Below, one piece after another: positions 35,876 to 46,677 of a stretch of 64,000 nt of DNA. The stretch lies in NCBI GenBank assembly GCA_954871525.1, contig OX940861.1:8230842-8294841 (forward strand). Direction: 5' to 3'. Under the pieces are notes generated by a model. It was not told the DNA's origin and ran no database searches. It saw only the letters and a list, made by a program, of their open reading frames with translations. The translations under genes were made by a program, and so were the position numbers. How positions within the stretch are numbered: the stretch's first letter is position 1; every line of letters begins with the position of its first letter. The stretch comes from Parietaria judaica. Its lineage: Eukaryota; Streptophyta; Magnoliopsida; Rosales; Urticaceae.

Positions 35876-36608
35876 ATATGAAGAAAGACAAAAATGTTGA
35901 GAACGTGAACAAACTTCAGTTTTTACTATATCTACACACTTCAACTTTGCCATAAATACAATCTTATGTTCCATTCAGGCAGCATATTATTGTAGGAATA
36001 AAGGGTATCACGTGTGTGTGTATATAACTATATATATATAAATACACAAGATATTATTGCATAATTGATATTAAAATAGAAAGCTACTAAGCTTAGATTC
36101 CATGCATGTCTGTGAATGAAGGAGACTCGTACATTTCAGTCTTCACTGTCCAGCGATTTTTAATTAATTTATTATATTGCATATTACATGATAACAATAT
36201 AAGCAATTTAATTTTTGTGCAAATTATGCGAGTTCAATATCTACTTTATTTGTCTTATATACTCTTCATTAAAGCCAAGTTCCTCCTTTTAAATCTTTTC
36301 AACCATATCTTATACGAACAGTACTATAGGTATAATATGATATATCATTGGTCGTATACGTATATATATATATATATATATATACACAATCATACACTTA
36401 TATATAGTTTCTCTCACTCACATGACAAAATAAAAATAAGTGATGATGGGGTGGGCAGCATTGGGGACCGACCTATTTCTTGTTGCTTTTCGATTTCAGA
36501 AACCAAGACGATGCCAGGATATCTAGGTTTTTAAAAGCAACTTTTATAAGATTTTAGCATCGAGATTTAATTATTTAACTGGCTAGGGCAGAAATAACAA
36601 CGAGTTTA

Positions 36609-36682
<74 letters not shown>

Positions 36683-37221
36683 AAGATATATACTGTGGCC
36701 ATATGATAAAGAAAAGGAATCTAGAGAACTGTTTTCTATAAAGTATGTCTGCATGCAGGAGATTTAATCACTGAATATGATCCAATCATGCAACTTATGT
36801 AAGTGGACAGATGGGAAAAAATAGGGTTTCACTTTTTTTTATTTTTTATTTTCACACTTTCACTCACACAAAGTGTAAAAGGCCGTAATGATCAGCTTCG
36901 TATTATTGTTATCATCTCGGTCGTATCATATATTTGATCTCTTTTCAATCGATGAGTGTGAAAATCTTTGGTCTTTTTACTTTACTTGTTCTACTTTTGA
37001 TTGCTTAAGAAAACGTACATTAATATATCTAAACACACTAGTACTCTCTGTCTATATATGTATTATATAATTATTATTACTTAATTAAGCTGGAAAAAAG
37101 ATTGAGGGTGATGGAAAGAAAACAAAGGAAAAGACAGAAAGTGAAGGTCAGAGCAAGCATGTTGGCTTAGGCTGTGGTGTAGGTTTGATCAAGAGTTTGA
37201 AAGAAATCTCTTCCTCATCCA

Positions 37222-37256
<35 letters not shown>

Positions 37257-37500
37257 CTATACACCACCACCAACAACAAGAGTCTTCTTTATCTCTTATA
37301 TAGGAATAGAGATAATTTATATATATGTGAGAACTTTTCTCGGCTGAATTCTTGTGTGCTCAGCTTTGCAAGCTTACAAGGCGGTTCGTTGGACTTTTCC
37401 AAAGGTTCGGTAGTACTAATTTGGAGTTCTTAATACTTATTCTGTCTCTCTCTAATTTTGTCTCTCTGGTGATTTGTTTGTATCCCTTTCAAGTTTTCTT
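35876..37500. other. Upstream region of the IDD gene
   Basis: AT-rich promoter-side sequence with a (TA)n tract at 36358-36383, a (TC)n-(TA)n compound tract at 36609-36680, and a (CT)n tract at 37224-37253. Pyrimidine tracts like the last are common in plant 5' leaders. Short open frames here are judged to be chance or upstream ORFs. Confidence 0.5.
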
Positions 37501-37503
37501 CTA

Positions 37504-37637
37504 TATATGCTCGCTCTTCTAACATTGTTATTCTCTGTTTAATCCCTCAATTATATGAAGGATTTCTAGCTATATGCTCGCTCTTCTAACATTGTTATTC
37601 TCTGTTTAATCCCTCGACTATATGAAGGATTTCTAGC
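37504..37637 (+). repeat. 67-bp tandem duplication in the IDD leader region
   Basis: Two units (37504-37570 and 37571-37637) that begin TATATGCTCGCTCTTCTAAC and differ at one or two positions (CTCAATTATATG against CTCGACTATATG). They end about 230 bp before the IDD start codon. Confidence 0.9.
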
Positions 37638-37870
37638 TAGGTCGATGTGAAGGGGACACATATCAAAGTCTTCAACAAATCTACTTGTCTTCTCACAATT
37701 TAGGGTTTTTTCAGAGCACAAGTTTCAAGAAAGAAAGGTCACAAAAGGCCATAATCAAGTGTAATTTCCTGTTTTGTTCATCAACGATTGTCTCAAAGTT
37801 GGTATTTAGTCTCGATCTGATCCGATATTTAGTACCAAAAGGAAGGGTAAAATCCAAAAATTAAAGAAAA

Positions 37871-40063
37871 ATGTTGAAGGGTTTGATGAATATGGACGAC
37901 AACATCTCCAACTTGACTTTTGCTTCGGGTGAACTAAGCGCGTCTTCAAGCACAAGAAATGAACTTTCTGCCACCAATAATAACATCATCAATCTCTACC
38001 CTACGCACTCCTCCGCCGCCTCGACCACAATTCAATCGGCTCCACCGCCTCCGCTGGCTGCTCCTCAACAGCCGCCATCGAAAAAGCGACGCAGCTTGCC
38101 GGGAAACCCAGGTCAACTATCATGTCTCTCATATATATATGTGAATATAAAACCCTATATCTACCGGAATATATGTTTGGTAAGAAAAAACATGTTTTCC
38201 CATATGCCTTAAAAAAAAAATCAATTTTTTCAAAAGTTATATTAAGTCATTGTTGTGTTTTAGACCCAGACGCGGATGTGATAGCCCTGTCGCCGAAAAC
38301 CCTAATGGCGACGAACCGGTTCATATGCGAGATCTGCAACAAAGGGTTTCAGAGGGACCAGAACCTCCAGCTCCATAGGAGGGGCCACAACCTGCCGTGG
38401 AAGCTGAAGCAAAGGAGCAGCAAGGAGGTGGTGAGGAAGAAGGTGTACGTCTGCCCCGAGCCCTCGTGCGTCCACCACGAGGCCGCACGTGCCCTCGGCG
38501 ACCTCACGGGCATCAAGAAACACTTCTTCAGGAAGCACGGGGAGAAGAAGTGGAAGTGTGAGAAGTGCTCGAAGCGCTACGCTGTCCAGTCCGATTGGAA
38601 GGCTCATTCCAAGATCTGTGGCACTAGAGAGTATAGATGTGATTGTGGAACCCTTTTCTCAAGGTATATACATAATTATATTTACTAATCCATTATTAAA
38701 CTAAACAATTAACTAGTGCATGACCTTTTTACCCTATGACACTACTAATATAACATGTCTTGATAAAGTGAGAAAAGAAACTCATGTGTTCAGGTTCATA
38801 CGTGCATAATAAACAACATTGTTTGGCTTTCAATTTGTAATTATAACATTTAAAACACACACACACACATATATATATAAGGCGTTACATGTATAAGTAT
38901 GCATATTCGTGATTGTGTCCACTGAGAAAGAAAATACAAAAAGGTGGAAGACATGTGAGGGAGAGCCAGAAGAGAGTGACAGCTAGTTACCCCACTCCTT
39001 TATATGTCGCTTATTCATCATCAACATATTATTATATATAACTTTAATTATGTATATTTTTTTCCATTTATGAAATGCGGTTCGAGTGTTTTTTCTTTTG
39101 TTTGTTAGTGCATGACTGTTTGTTGATCATTTCTTGTTAAAAAAAAAACACAGGAGAGACAGTTTCATCACTCACAGAGCCTTCTGCGACGCTTTATCTC
39201 AAGAGACAAGTACGAGCAACATCACTGCAAGAGCCTTGAACAGCGCGTTTATGAACAGGAACAACTCTCCACTTCTCTTCTCCTCGTCCTCCTCACTGTC
39301 CTCGTCCTCACAAATGATGCTTCAGTCGCAGCTCGACACAACCCAGCTGTACGGACTCAACTCGCTCGTCAAACGCGAGCAACAAGACCCGCAAGTCAAC
39401 GCTGTTCCGCCGTGGTTGGTATCGCCTAGAGCCGTGAACCTAGCCTCCCCGCCGCCGTTGTTCTCGAACAACAACAACGGCAGCGTCACCACTTTCGACC
39501 ACTCTTTCGGTCAAACGATGAGCCAAAAGCCTAACCCTAGCTCCACCACCGCTTCCATCGTCAACAACAGCCCGTTACTCCAACAGCAACAGCCCTCGGC
39601 TTTTGCCTCGGCAACCGCGCTGCTCCAGAAAGCCGCGCAGATGGGCGCCACAATGAGCAACAACAACGGGCGTAATAACCACTCTTCGTCGACGCCTTTT
39701 CTCGGGAGTACAAGCTCTATTGGGATGAGCATGATGCCAAACGCCACTGTCTCGGGTGGTCAGATGTTGAATATGGTCGATCAATACAACGACATGATCA
39801 ATAGTACAACGCCGTTTATGCAGCCGTTCGGTGAGACAGTCGGCGTTGACATATTTCCGACAGCAAGCAGCGGCGGTGGTACTGCTGGTAATGATGAAGC
39901 GATGACTAGGGATTTCTTGGGGCTGAGGACTTTCCCGAGGAGGGAGCTTTTCGAAATGGTGGGACTCAGTCATCATCAACATGTGAATTCCACGGCCTTC
40001 GATGGTCATCATCATCAGAAGCATCATCATGATGATCAAGGCCACACACCGTGGCAAGGTTAG
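37871..40063 (+). CDS. INDETERMINATE-DOMAIN (IDD) C2H2 zinc-finger transcription factor
   Basis: Three exons: 37871-38111, 38264-38663 and 39154-40063, giving 516 aa; borders are GTCAAC/TTTTAG and GTATAT/CACAG. The ID domain spans residues about 70-230: basic KKRR (nuclear signal), [21 protein letters not shown]2H2 finger 1 (C102 to H122), finger 2 (from C144), two C2HC fingers (from C179 and C206) ending [20 protein letters not shown]. Outside it are the conserved [14 protein letters not shown] and TRDFLG motifs used by IDD proteins for partner binding (DELLA, SHR/SCR and co-repressor contacts are known in the family). The N-terminal [14 protein letters not shown] and the RRDSF in finger 4 place it near Arabidopsis IDD4/5/7 rather than JACKDAW/MAGPIE. 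The C-terminus is His-rich. It probably acts as a nuclear regulator of development or metabolism; the exact orthologue is not decided. Confidence 0.95.
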
Positions 40064-40721
40064 TTGGTGTAACTATAGTGATTTAAATATATATATATAT
40101 ATATATATATATTTATCGTCACTTTGTTAAAACGGACTAGCTACGCTGATATGACCATTAACAATTAAAAAAAAATCTAATGAGTGATGATCAAATATAG
40201 CTATGCTTTAGTTTGTAATTTCAATGTAGCAAAGAGTTTTATGTTCTTGTAGTTTAGTTTGTTCGGGAAGACTTAATGTGAGTTTAACATTAAATGTTTT
40301 TATTCATGGACCATGCATGATCGACCATGGCAATTGTCAAACCGACTCACAAGATCAATGATAATCAAGTTGTTAAATTTAGAAGCATATGTGAGAGTTG
40401 ATTTACTTATATCACACTTTTCACTTTAGTCAATTACTTTAATAAGTGAATATATATCATCCTAAATATATATTAGGGTTGGGATTAATATTTATTAAAT
40501 TTAGCTTTTGCCTTATTGCCTCTATATTTTGTCATGTGGCTAATTTAGAGTTATATTTTTCAGCTTAAAATAATTGGGATATGCTTTAGGTGCTGTTTTC
40601 AAGCGACAGTGTACTTAATTTATTCTACCAAAAGCTAAAAGTTAAAACGAAATAAATAAATAAAAAAACAGAAAAGGGAATGATTCGGTACGTACGTATA
40701 CTAACGCATTTCTATGTACAG
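40064..40721. other. 3' flank of the IDD gene
   Basis: Contains a (TA)n tract at 40087-40111 and AT-rich sequence that should include the IDD 3' UTR. Nothing else recognised before the LINE tail. Confidence 0.5.
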
Positions 40722-43700
40722 TTTTTTTTTTTTGATAAAAAAGCCATATATTAAGCAAAAGCAAGGGTAGAATCCCCAATGATATCGTTTACAAGCCACT
40801 CGGGGCATTCGCAGGACCACATATCGGGAATGGACTCCAAAAGACGGGTCCTAGCTATCCGATTAGCCGCTTTGTTACAAGACCTTGGTGCCCAACGACA
40901 CCCATTAGACGGCCCTACCTCCGTAACTAGCCTACAAATTCCCTCAAGAATCGGGCCTTGAACACTATTAAGCTTTACCCCCTTGACGAGGTTGATAGCT
41001 TTTTGACAGTCAGATTCTATTTCCGTCACACGCCAACCACGGTCCCGGACAAAATGAAGCCCTAGGAGAATAGCATGGCACTCCGCCGTAAGCGCCGAGT
41101 CCACCTCCAAAAGGAGCCGAGTGACATACCCGATGAGCTTGCCTTGATGATCCCTGATGATTCCACTTATGGCTGCTCTTCCCGTGCTCTTCTCCCAAGC
41201 CGCATCCACATTAAGCTTCAAACCCCCAACCTCCGGGGCCTTCCAATTAGTGTTACTAGTCTGAGACTCCACCAAACTCTTCTCCAAGCCCCGGTTACTA
41301 GTTTTGAAACTAGATAACCAACAAGCCACTTTGTCCACCCACGCCTCCGGCTTGTGATTTGGGTTCTCGAAGAGCCGGTAGTTTCGATCGGACCAAGCCG
41401 CCCAAATGAGACCGCAAAAGAACTCCAAGTCCGCCAACGAAAGGCCTTCGAGAGCCCTCAAACAAAGTTCGCGAAGAGGAATGGATCCCGACTTTTCAAC
41501 CCAGCGTTGCAGATACGAAGAACCCCAAATCGCCTGAGCTCTCTCACAACTCCAAACCGCGTGGAGGGCGTCTTCTGGTAAGGCTCCACAAAACTTGCAA
41601 AAGGGGAGACAAGGCACCCCACGCCCTCGAAGAGCACCGAAGGTCGGTAGGATGTTAAACCACGCTCGCCAAACTAAATGTTTGACCTTTGGTGGGATTT
41701 GGAGACTCCACAAAGTCTTCCACCATCGTGGTTCAATACTACAAGACCCCGACGGTCCCCCCATCTTCGCCGAACGAGCAATCCGATATCCCGATCGAAC
41801 CGAATAGGAGCCATCTTCTTCAAAATGCCACACCAAACGGTCATTACGAGCATTAGGACCAAGGGGGATTCTTAGAATTGCTTGGGCATCGTAGGGGGAC
41901 ATCATATCTGAAACTAGCTCACGGTTCCAAGCCCCATTGTCGATAAAGTCGGCAACACGCCAAGGATATCCATCATCGGGTTCTTCCGTAAGAACGACGA
42001 AGCTTCCGGCTCTATGAAGCCACGGTTGCTTGAAAAATCTAATGTTTCCCTCTCCGACTTGCCATCTAATACCTTGACGCACCAAATAGCGCCCCCAACA
42101 AAGGCTTTTACAAAGAAATGAGGAATGGGCCTTACATTCGAAGTCGAGCACTGTTGAATTCGGGAAGTATTTCGCCTTGAGAACTCGGGCCATCAAGCTC
42201 TCCGGATGATGGATTAATCTCCAAGAGAGCCTTCCAATAAGAGCCCGGTTAAAGTCACCGAGGTCCTTGAACCCGAGGCCTCCCTCCTCTTTGGATTTCG
42301 CAATAGAATCCCACTTCTTCCAATGAATCTTTCGCTTTTCTTCCGACCCTCCCCACCAAAAACGGCTTATGTGGCGATGGAGCTCATTAATGGTGTTGGC
42401 GAGGATGCGGAAAAGGCTCATCAAATAGGTTGGAATCGCTTGGGCTACCGCTTTGATTAGAACTTCCCGGCCGCCAGCCGAGAACATCCGTGCCTTCCAA
42501 TCTCGCGTGCGTTTGAGGACTCTATCCGAAATGATACTAAAGATCGACACCTTATTCCTTCCTACGCGGGTTGGAAGTCCAAGATAGGATTCGAGCTCGT
42601 CCACAAGCGGGATGTGGAGAAGGGAGGAAAAGGAGACCGCCTCTTCCTCGGATAAATTGTGGGAACAACACATCGTCGACTTGTCCATATTTACCACTTG
42701 GCCCGAGCCTTTTTCATAGACCTCCAAAATTGAGCGTATTGCTTGGCAGCATTCGTTACTAGCCTCACAAAAGATGAGGCTATCGTCCGCAAACAGGAGA
42801 TGCGTAACCGGTGGGGCCGCAGGTCTACAAGCAAAGCCCCGAAGGAGGCCCATTCTCTCGTGGCCCCTAATAAGGGCGGAAAAACCCTCCGCGCATGCTA
42901 GGAAAAGATAGGGAGAAAGAGGGCATCCTTGTCTAAGCCCCCGCTGTGGCCGAATTGAGGTCCCCGTTTGCCCATTGATTACCACTGAGAGATTCGTGGT
43001 AGAAATACAATCTCGGACCACCTCAATGACCCTCGATCCAAAACCCATTCTCCTCATCATAGCAAGGACAAAACCCCACTCCACCCGGTCATAAGCCTTG
43101 CTCATGTAGAGCTTAAGAGCCAAGACACCCTTCTTCCCTTTCTTATTTCGCCTAAGCGAGTGGAGAAGCTCGAAGGCGATCGCGGCGTTGTCCGTGATTA
43201 ACCTACCGGGAACAAAAGCGCTTTGAGCCTCGGAGATGACGCCCGATAAAGCCCCTTTGATACGGTTTGCGACCACCTTTGTGACGATCTTGAGAAGAAC
43301 GTTGCAAAGGCTAATAGGGCGAAAGTCCTTGACCATAGTCGGGTTCTTGATCTTTGGAATAAGGACAATGTTAGTGTCATTCCACTGTTTGACGCTAGCA
43401 TTTCCATTCAACACATCCAAGCATTCTTTTCTCACATCCGGACCCACCAAATCCCACGATTTTTGAAAGAAGATGGCGTGAAAGCCGTCGGGCCCCGGAG
43501 CTTTCTTAGGACCCATAGCAAAAAGGGCAGTGTCGACTTCCTCCCCAGTGAACTCCTCATTTGTCAAGGATTGGTGAAGGTCTGAAATCGTGCGAACATC
43601 TTCACCCATTACCGCACGAAACTCGTGCTCGGAAGCACCATTGGAAGCAAAAACATTTACAAAATACCTATCAAAAACCCCACGGACCTCCACTTCCGAC

Positions 43701-44430
43701 GTAACCCATTCCCCTTCTTCATTGAAAATACCCCGGATAGAGTTATGGGCCTTTCGTCGCACGGCTCGAGAATGGAAATAAGCCGAATTCTTGTCCCCCC
43801 CCTTTAAGCCAATCCGTCCGGGCTCTTTGTTGCCAATAATGTTCTTCTATCAAAATTAGGGATTCAAGCTCACCTCCAATACGCTTCGCTTCCTCTCGGT
43901 TTACCGCGGACGAAACCGCCGAATTAATACGGCCGAGTTTAAAAGATAGCTCTTTGATCCGCTTGTCACGAAAGCCAAAAGATGAGCGGGCCCATGCTTG
44001 GAGAGCACCTTTGCAATCGGCAAGACTCTCCGAACAAGACCGCAAACTTCCCCCGTTACGACTCTTTGACCAAGCTTCTCGAATAACCACTGGGCAATGC
44101 TCGTGAGTGAGCCATCCCGGTTCAAAGGCCCACCGCCGCCTAGAGATCCTGAGCCTCAATCTCACCGCTTCGATTCCCCTCGTATTAATTTGGAGGACAC
44201 GATGGTCCGAACCCCAAAAATCCAAGGTTTCAACCACGGTATCCGGATAAAGGATCTTCCAAGCCGAGTTAGCACAAGCCCGGTCCAAGCGGCATTGAAT
44301 ATTCTTCGCTCCAGCTTGCATATTACTCCAAGTGCATCGCTCTCCTCGGGAACCAAGATCATGCAAGTTAGGCGCACAAACTTCCATGCATGGTGTTTCC
44401 AAATAAATACATGCATGCATGGGTGATCGG
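40722..44430 (-). mobile_element. L1-type LINE, 5'-truncated
   Basis: Minus-strand non-LTR retrotransposon. The 3' end has a poly(A) of 12 (T-run 40722-40733 on the plus strand) shortly after the ORF2 stop. At the other end homology begins inside the endonuclease domain, near 44420, so ORF1 and most of the endonuclease are missing: typical 5' truncation during reverse transcription. No target-site duplication was found around the ends. Confidence 0.92.
40751..44420 (-). pseudogene. LINE ORF2 (endonuclease tail, reverse transcriptase, RNase H), broken
   Basis: The upstream part encodes the endonuclease C-terminus (GERCTWSN..., RLDRACAN, GSDHRV). A run of eight Gs (C-run 43795-43802 on the plus strand) throws the frame; with seven it would read straight into KNSAYFHSRA and on to RRKAHN. 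From 43762 the second frame holds the reverse transcriptase (KAPGPDGFHAIFFQ, FRPISLCNV, AFVPGRLITDN, GLRQGCPLSPYLF, LLFADDSLIF near 42790), a zf-RVT segment (WKTLWSLQIPPKVKHLVWRA, then CKFCG...ALHAVWSCE) and RNase H (LNVDAAW, TAECHAILLGL, ESDCQKAI). Motif A reads LKLYMSKAYD where the family has D at the Y position (codon 43108-43106), so the polymerase would be inactive even without the frameshift. Confidence 0.93.
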
Positions 44431-44435
44431 ATCAT

Positions 44436-45362
44436 CCATGCTCTATCTTCTCAAAGACTGCAACTTTGACTAACTCAGAGAGAAATTTCGCGCAAACAAA
44501 TTCATATTTTTCAAACATTGATATGAAACTGAAAAGACATGTATTATTTGGCACTCAATATATGCTACTATGTAGTCTTGACTTCAATGCGTCCCTAGGT
44601 TTAGGGTAATATCATTGGCCGACAGCTGTGGCCCAGCCACGTGTAAATAATACGTAATTGATCTAACTATATCCTCATATTATATATATATAAATATATA
44701 TGTATCATTAAGTGTGTATACGCATTACGCATCGTATATACTTGAGTGTGCAGTGTATACATGTTAATTTGTACCCCATCACGTGCATTATATTAACTAT
44801 ATATGATAATAAAATGGTAAATAATTTCCAAGTCCAACGCGAAGACTATATATTGAAGGAATATTGCTACACCCACAAGATACTTGTAATACAAGTGAGC
44901 TGGTAATTCTGCGTTCAGGAAAATAAGTTATTTGGCTAACGAAAATCATGTCAATTTGGTACCAATATATCATGTATATTTGTCTAATAGAATAATGAAT
45001 ATTACTATAGACCTGTGAATTTGTAATTGTATATCAAAATCTTCATTTTATATCCATTTTCCCGTAAATTTATTATTATATGTAACAAGTCATAAAGTAT
45101 ATAACAATCTCATCATACATATGATCATATCTATCGATTTTATGAACAATATAAAAGGTGCATGAGCATCTTCGCAAGTGAGGGTATTGTTATACAAAAA
45201 TGAAAATTTTCAAGAGAGTAAATTGATGCGAAAAATACCACGGGAGACAATTGATAAAGAGTAGAGGTAACACAAATTGACGCAAAAAGAAGTATTCGAG
45301 AGGTATTGGCGATTTACTTTTTGGCTTCTTAGTGAAAATTAGAGGGAAGAAAGCTTACATTT
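44436..45362. other. AT-rich intergenic DNA, no gene seen
   Basis: TA-rich sequence between the LINE and the 9-kb LTR element; the 64-codon frame at 44712-44906 shows no recognisable feature. Confidence 0.5.
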
Positions 45363-45367
45363 GTATA

Positions 45368-46153
45368 TGTAGAGGGCGATTTTCACCGCCCTTTTCCAGT
45401 CACGGAAATAATCACAAACAACAAATTAATAACAATAATCAGTGAATATCTCTGTTTTATTATATTTTTCGATATGAGCTCGGTTTTCTTTCGTTGAATA
45501 GCTGGACAGATGAAGGATCATGAACCAAGATTCTCTTTTTGGGGTAGCCTTTCTATTACAGGATCTCTCTCTCTCTTTTTCCCGGGCCTTTTCTCTACCT
45601 TTTCCGAACCTTTACAAATGAGGCTCCTCTTGCCTTTTATAGAGTTTACATTATGTCACCTTTCTTCTTTCCCGTCTTTTTCTTCCTTTAATCATTCGCT
45701 TCCCAGAGTGATTTGAGGGAAGCATGGATAATCCCTGCTTTATGTCACTTCCGAGCAGACTGTCATTATGGGTAGGTGAGCCTCATTAAATGCGCATCCC
45801 GTCAGCCGTCATTCGGCTCTGCAAGCCTCGTCGCTGATGCTTCTCATCGAGTGAGTAGGTCGGCTTCATTAAATGCACATCTCGTCAGCCGTCATTCGGC
45901 CCTGCATAAACCATTATGATGAAATTCCTCGTCGAACGTGATGGGACGCTTCATCGCAACCTACTCTCGCGTGGCCACACCTCCTCGCAGTTGAACCTCC
46001 TCGGAGATAATCCTCCTCGAGGATAGTTTTCCTCGGGGATACGCCTTGTTTGCCCCCTCGGGCGATGAGCTTCCTCGCCTTCCCCTATGTCGTTTATGGA
46101 CAAAACGACACGAGTTGTGTTGAGGATGGATTTGACCAAATCCGACCTTAACA
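45368..46153 (-). repeat. 3' LTR of the F-box-carrying element
   Basis: Direct repeat of 53616-54399. Plus-strand ends are TGTAGAGGGCGATTTTC and CCGACCTTAACA; on the sense strand it runs TGTTAAGG...TACA. Contains two copies of an internal phrase TTCATTAAATGC.CATC.CGTCAGCC. The sense-strand purine tract lies at 46154-46175. Confidence 0.93.
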
Positions 46154-46528
46154 GTTAGTCCCCTATTTTATCAAGTGTATACACTTGGTAAAATAAAGTA
46201 TAATCTTCTTGACGAACCCTTAGCGATGAGGGTTCCCCAATGACGCTAAACGAGGGATTTTCGCGAAGATCTTCGTTAACGACCGGGAAAGTCCGACTCT
46301 CTCGCTTCTCCGACCGTTGTCTGGCTTTGGGCCCCACCTTGGTTTGCTTTCCCAAACTCGTCAGCCTCGAATCCTTCGCACGTCTCTTCAGCATTAAATG
46401 CCATTCTTTCGCACTCGAGTACTTATGGGGATTCATAACGGGCCCTTGATACGAGCCGTTGATGGGTTCACGATCTTTGAATTCGGGTCGTTGGATCAAA
46501 ACGCGCCTATCCATTCTTTCTCCTCTTC

Positions 46529-46536
46529 TATAAATT
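46529..46536 (+). promoter_or_regulatory. TATA box of the antisense gene
   Basis: TATAAATT within TCTTCTATAAATTCGGAG, about 140 bases upstream of the ATG at 46678 and opposite in direction to the LTR promoter. A pyrimidine-rich leader follows, as in a normal plant gene. Confidence 0.6.
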
Positions 46537-46677
46537 CGGAGGTTGTGCCCCCCTTTTTCAGACATTTTTCGTATTTTCAAAAACTCTCTCTAAACTGCCT
46601 TTGCGACATTCACTCTTCGTTCCTACTCTCATTCCCTCGTCTTCAAGTTTCTTCTTCCTTCTCTCCTAGACGCTCCG

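Noticed and set aside
40722..44430. Target-site duplication for the LINE
   Set aside because: No shared flank could be found next to the poly(A) and the truncated end.
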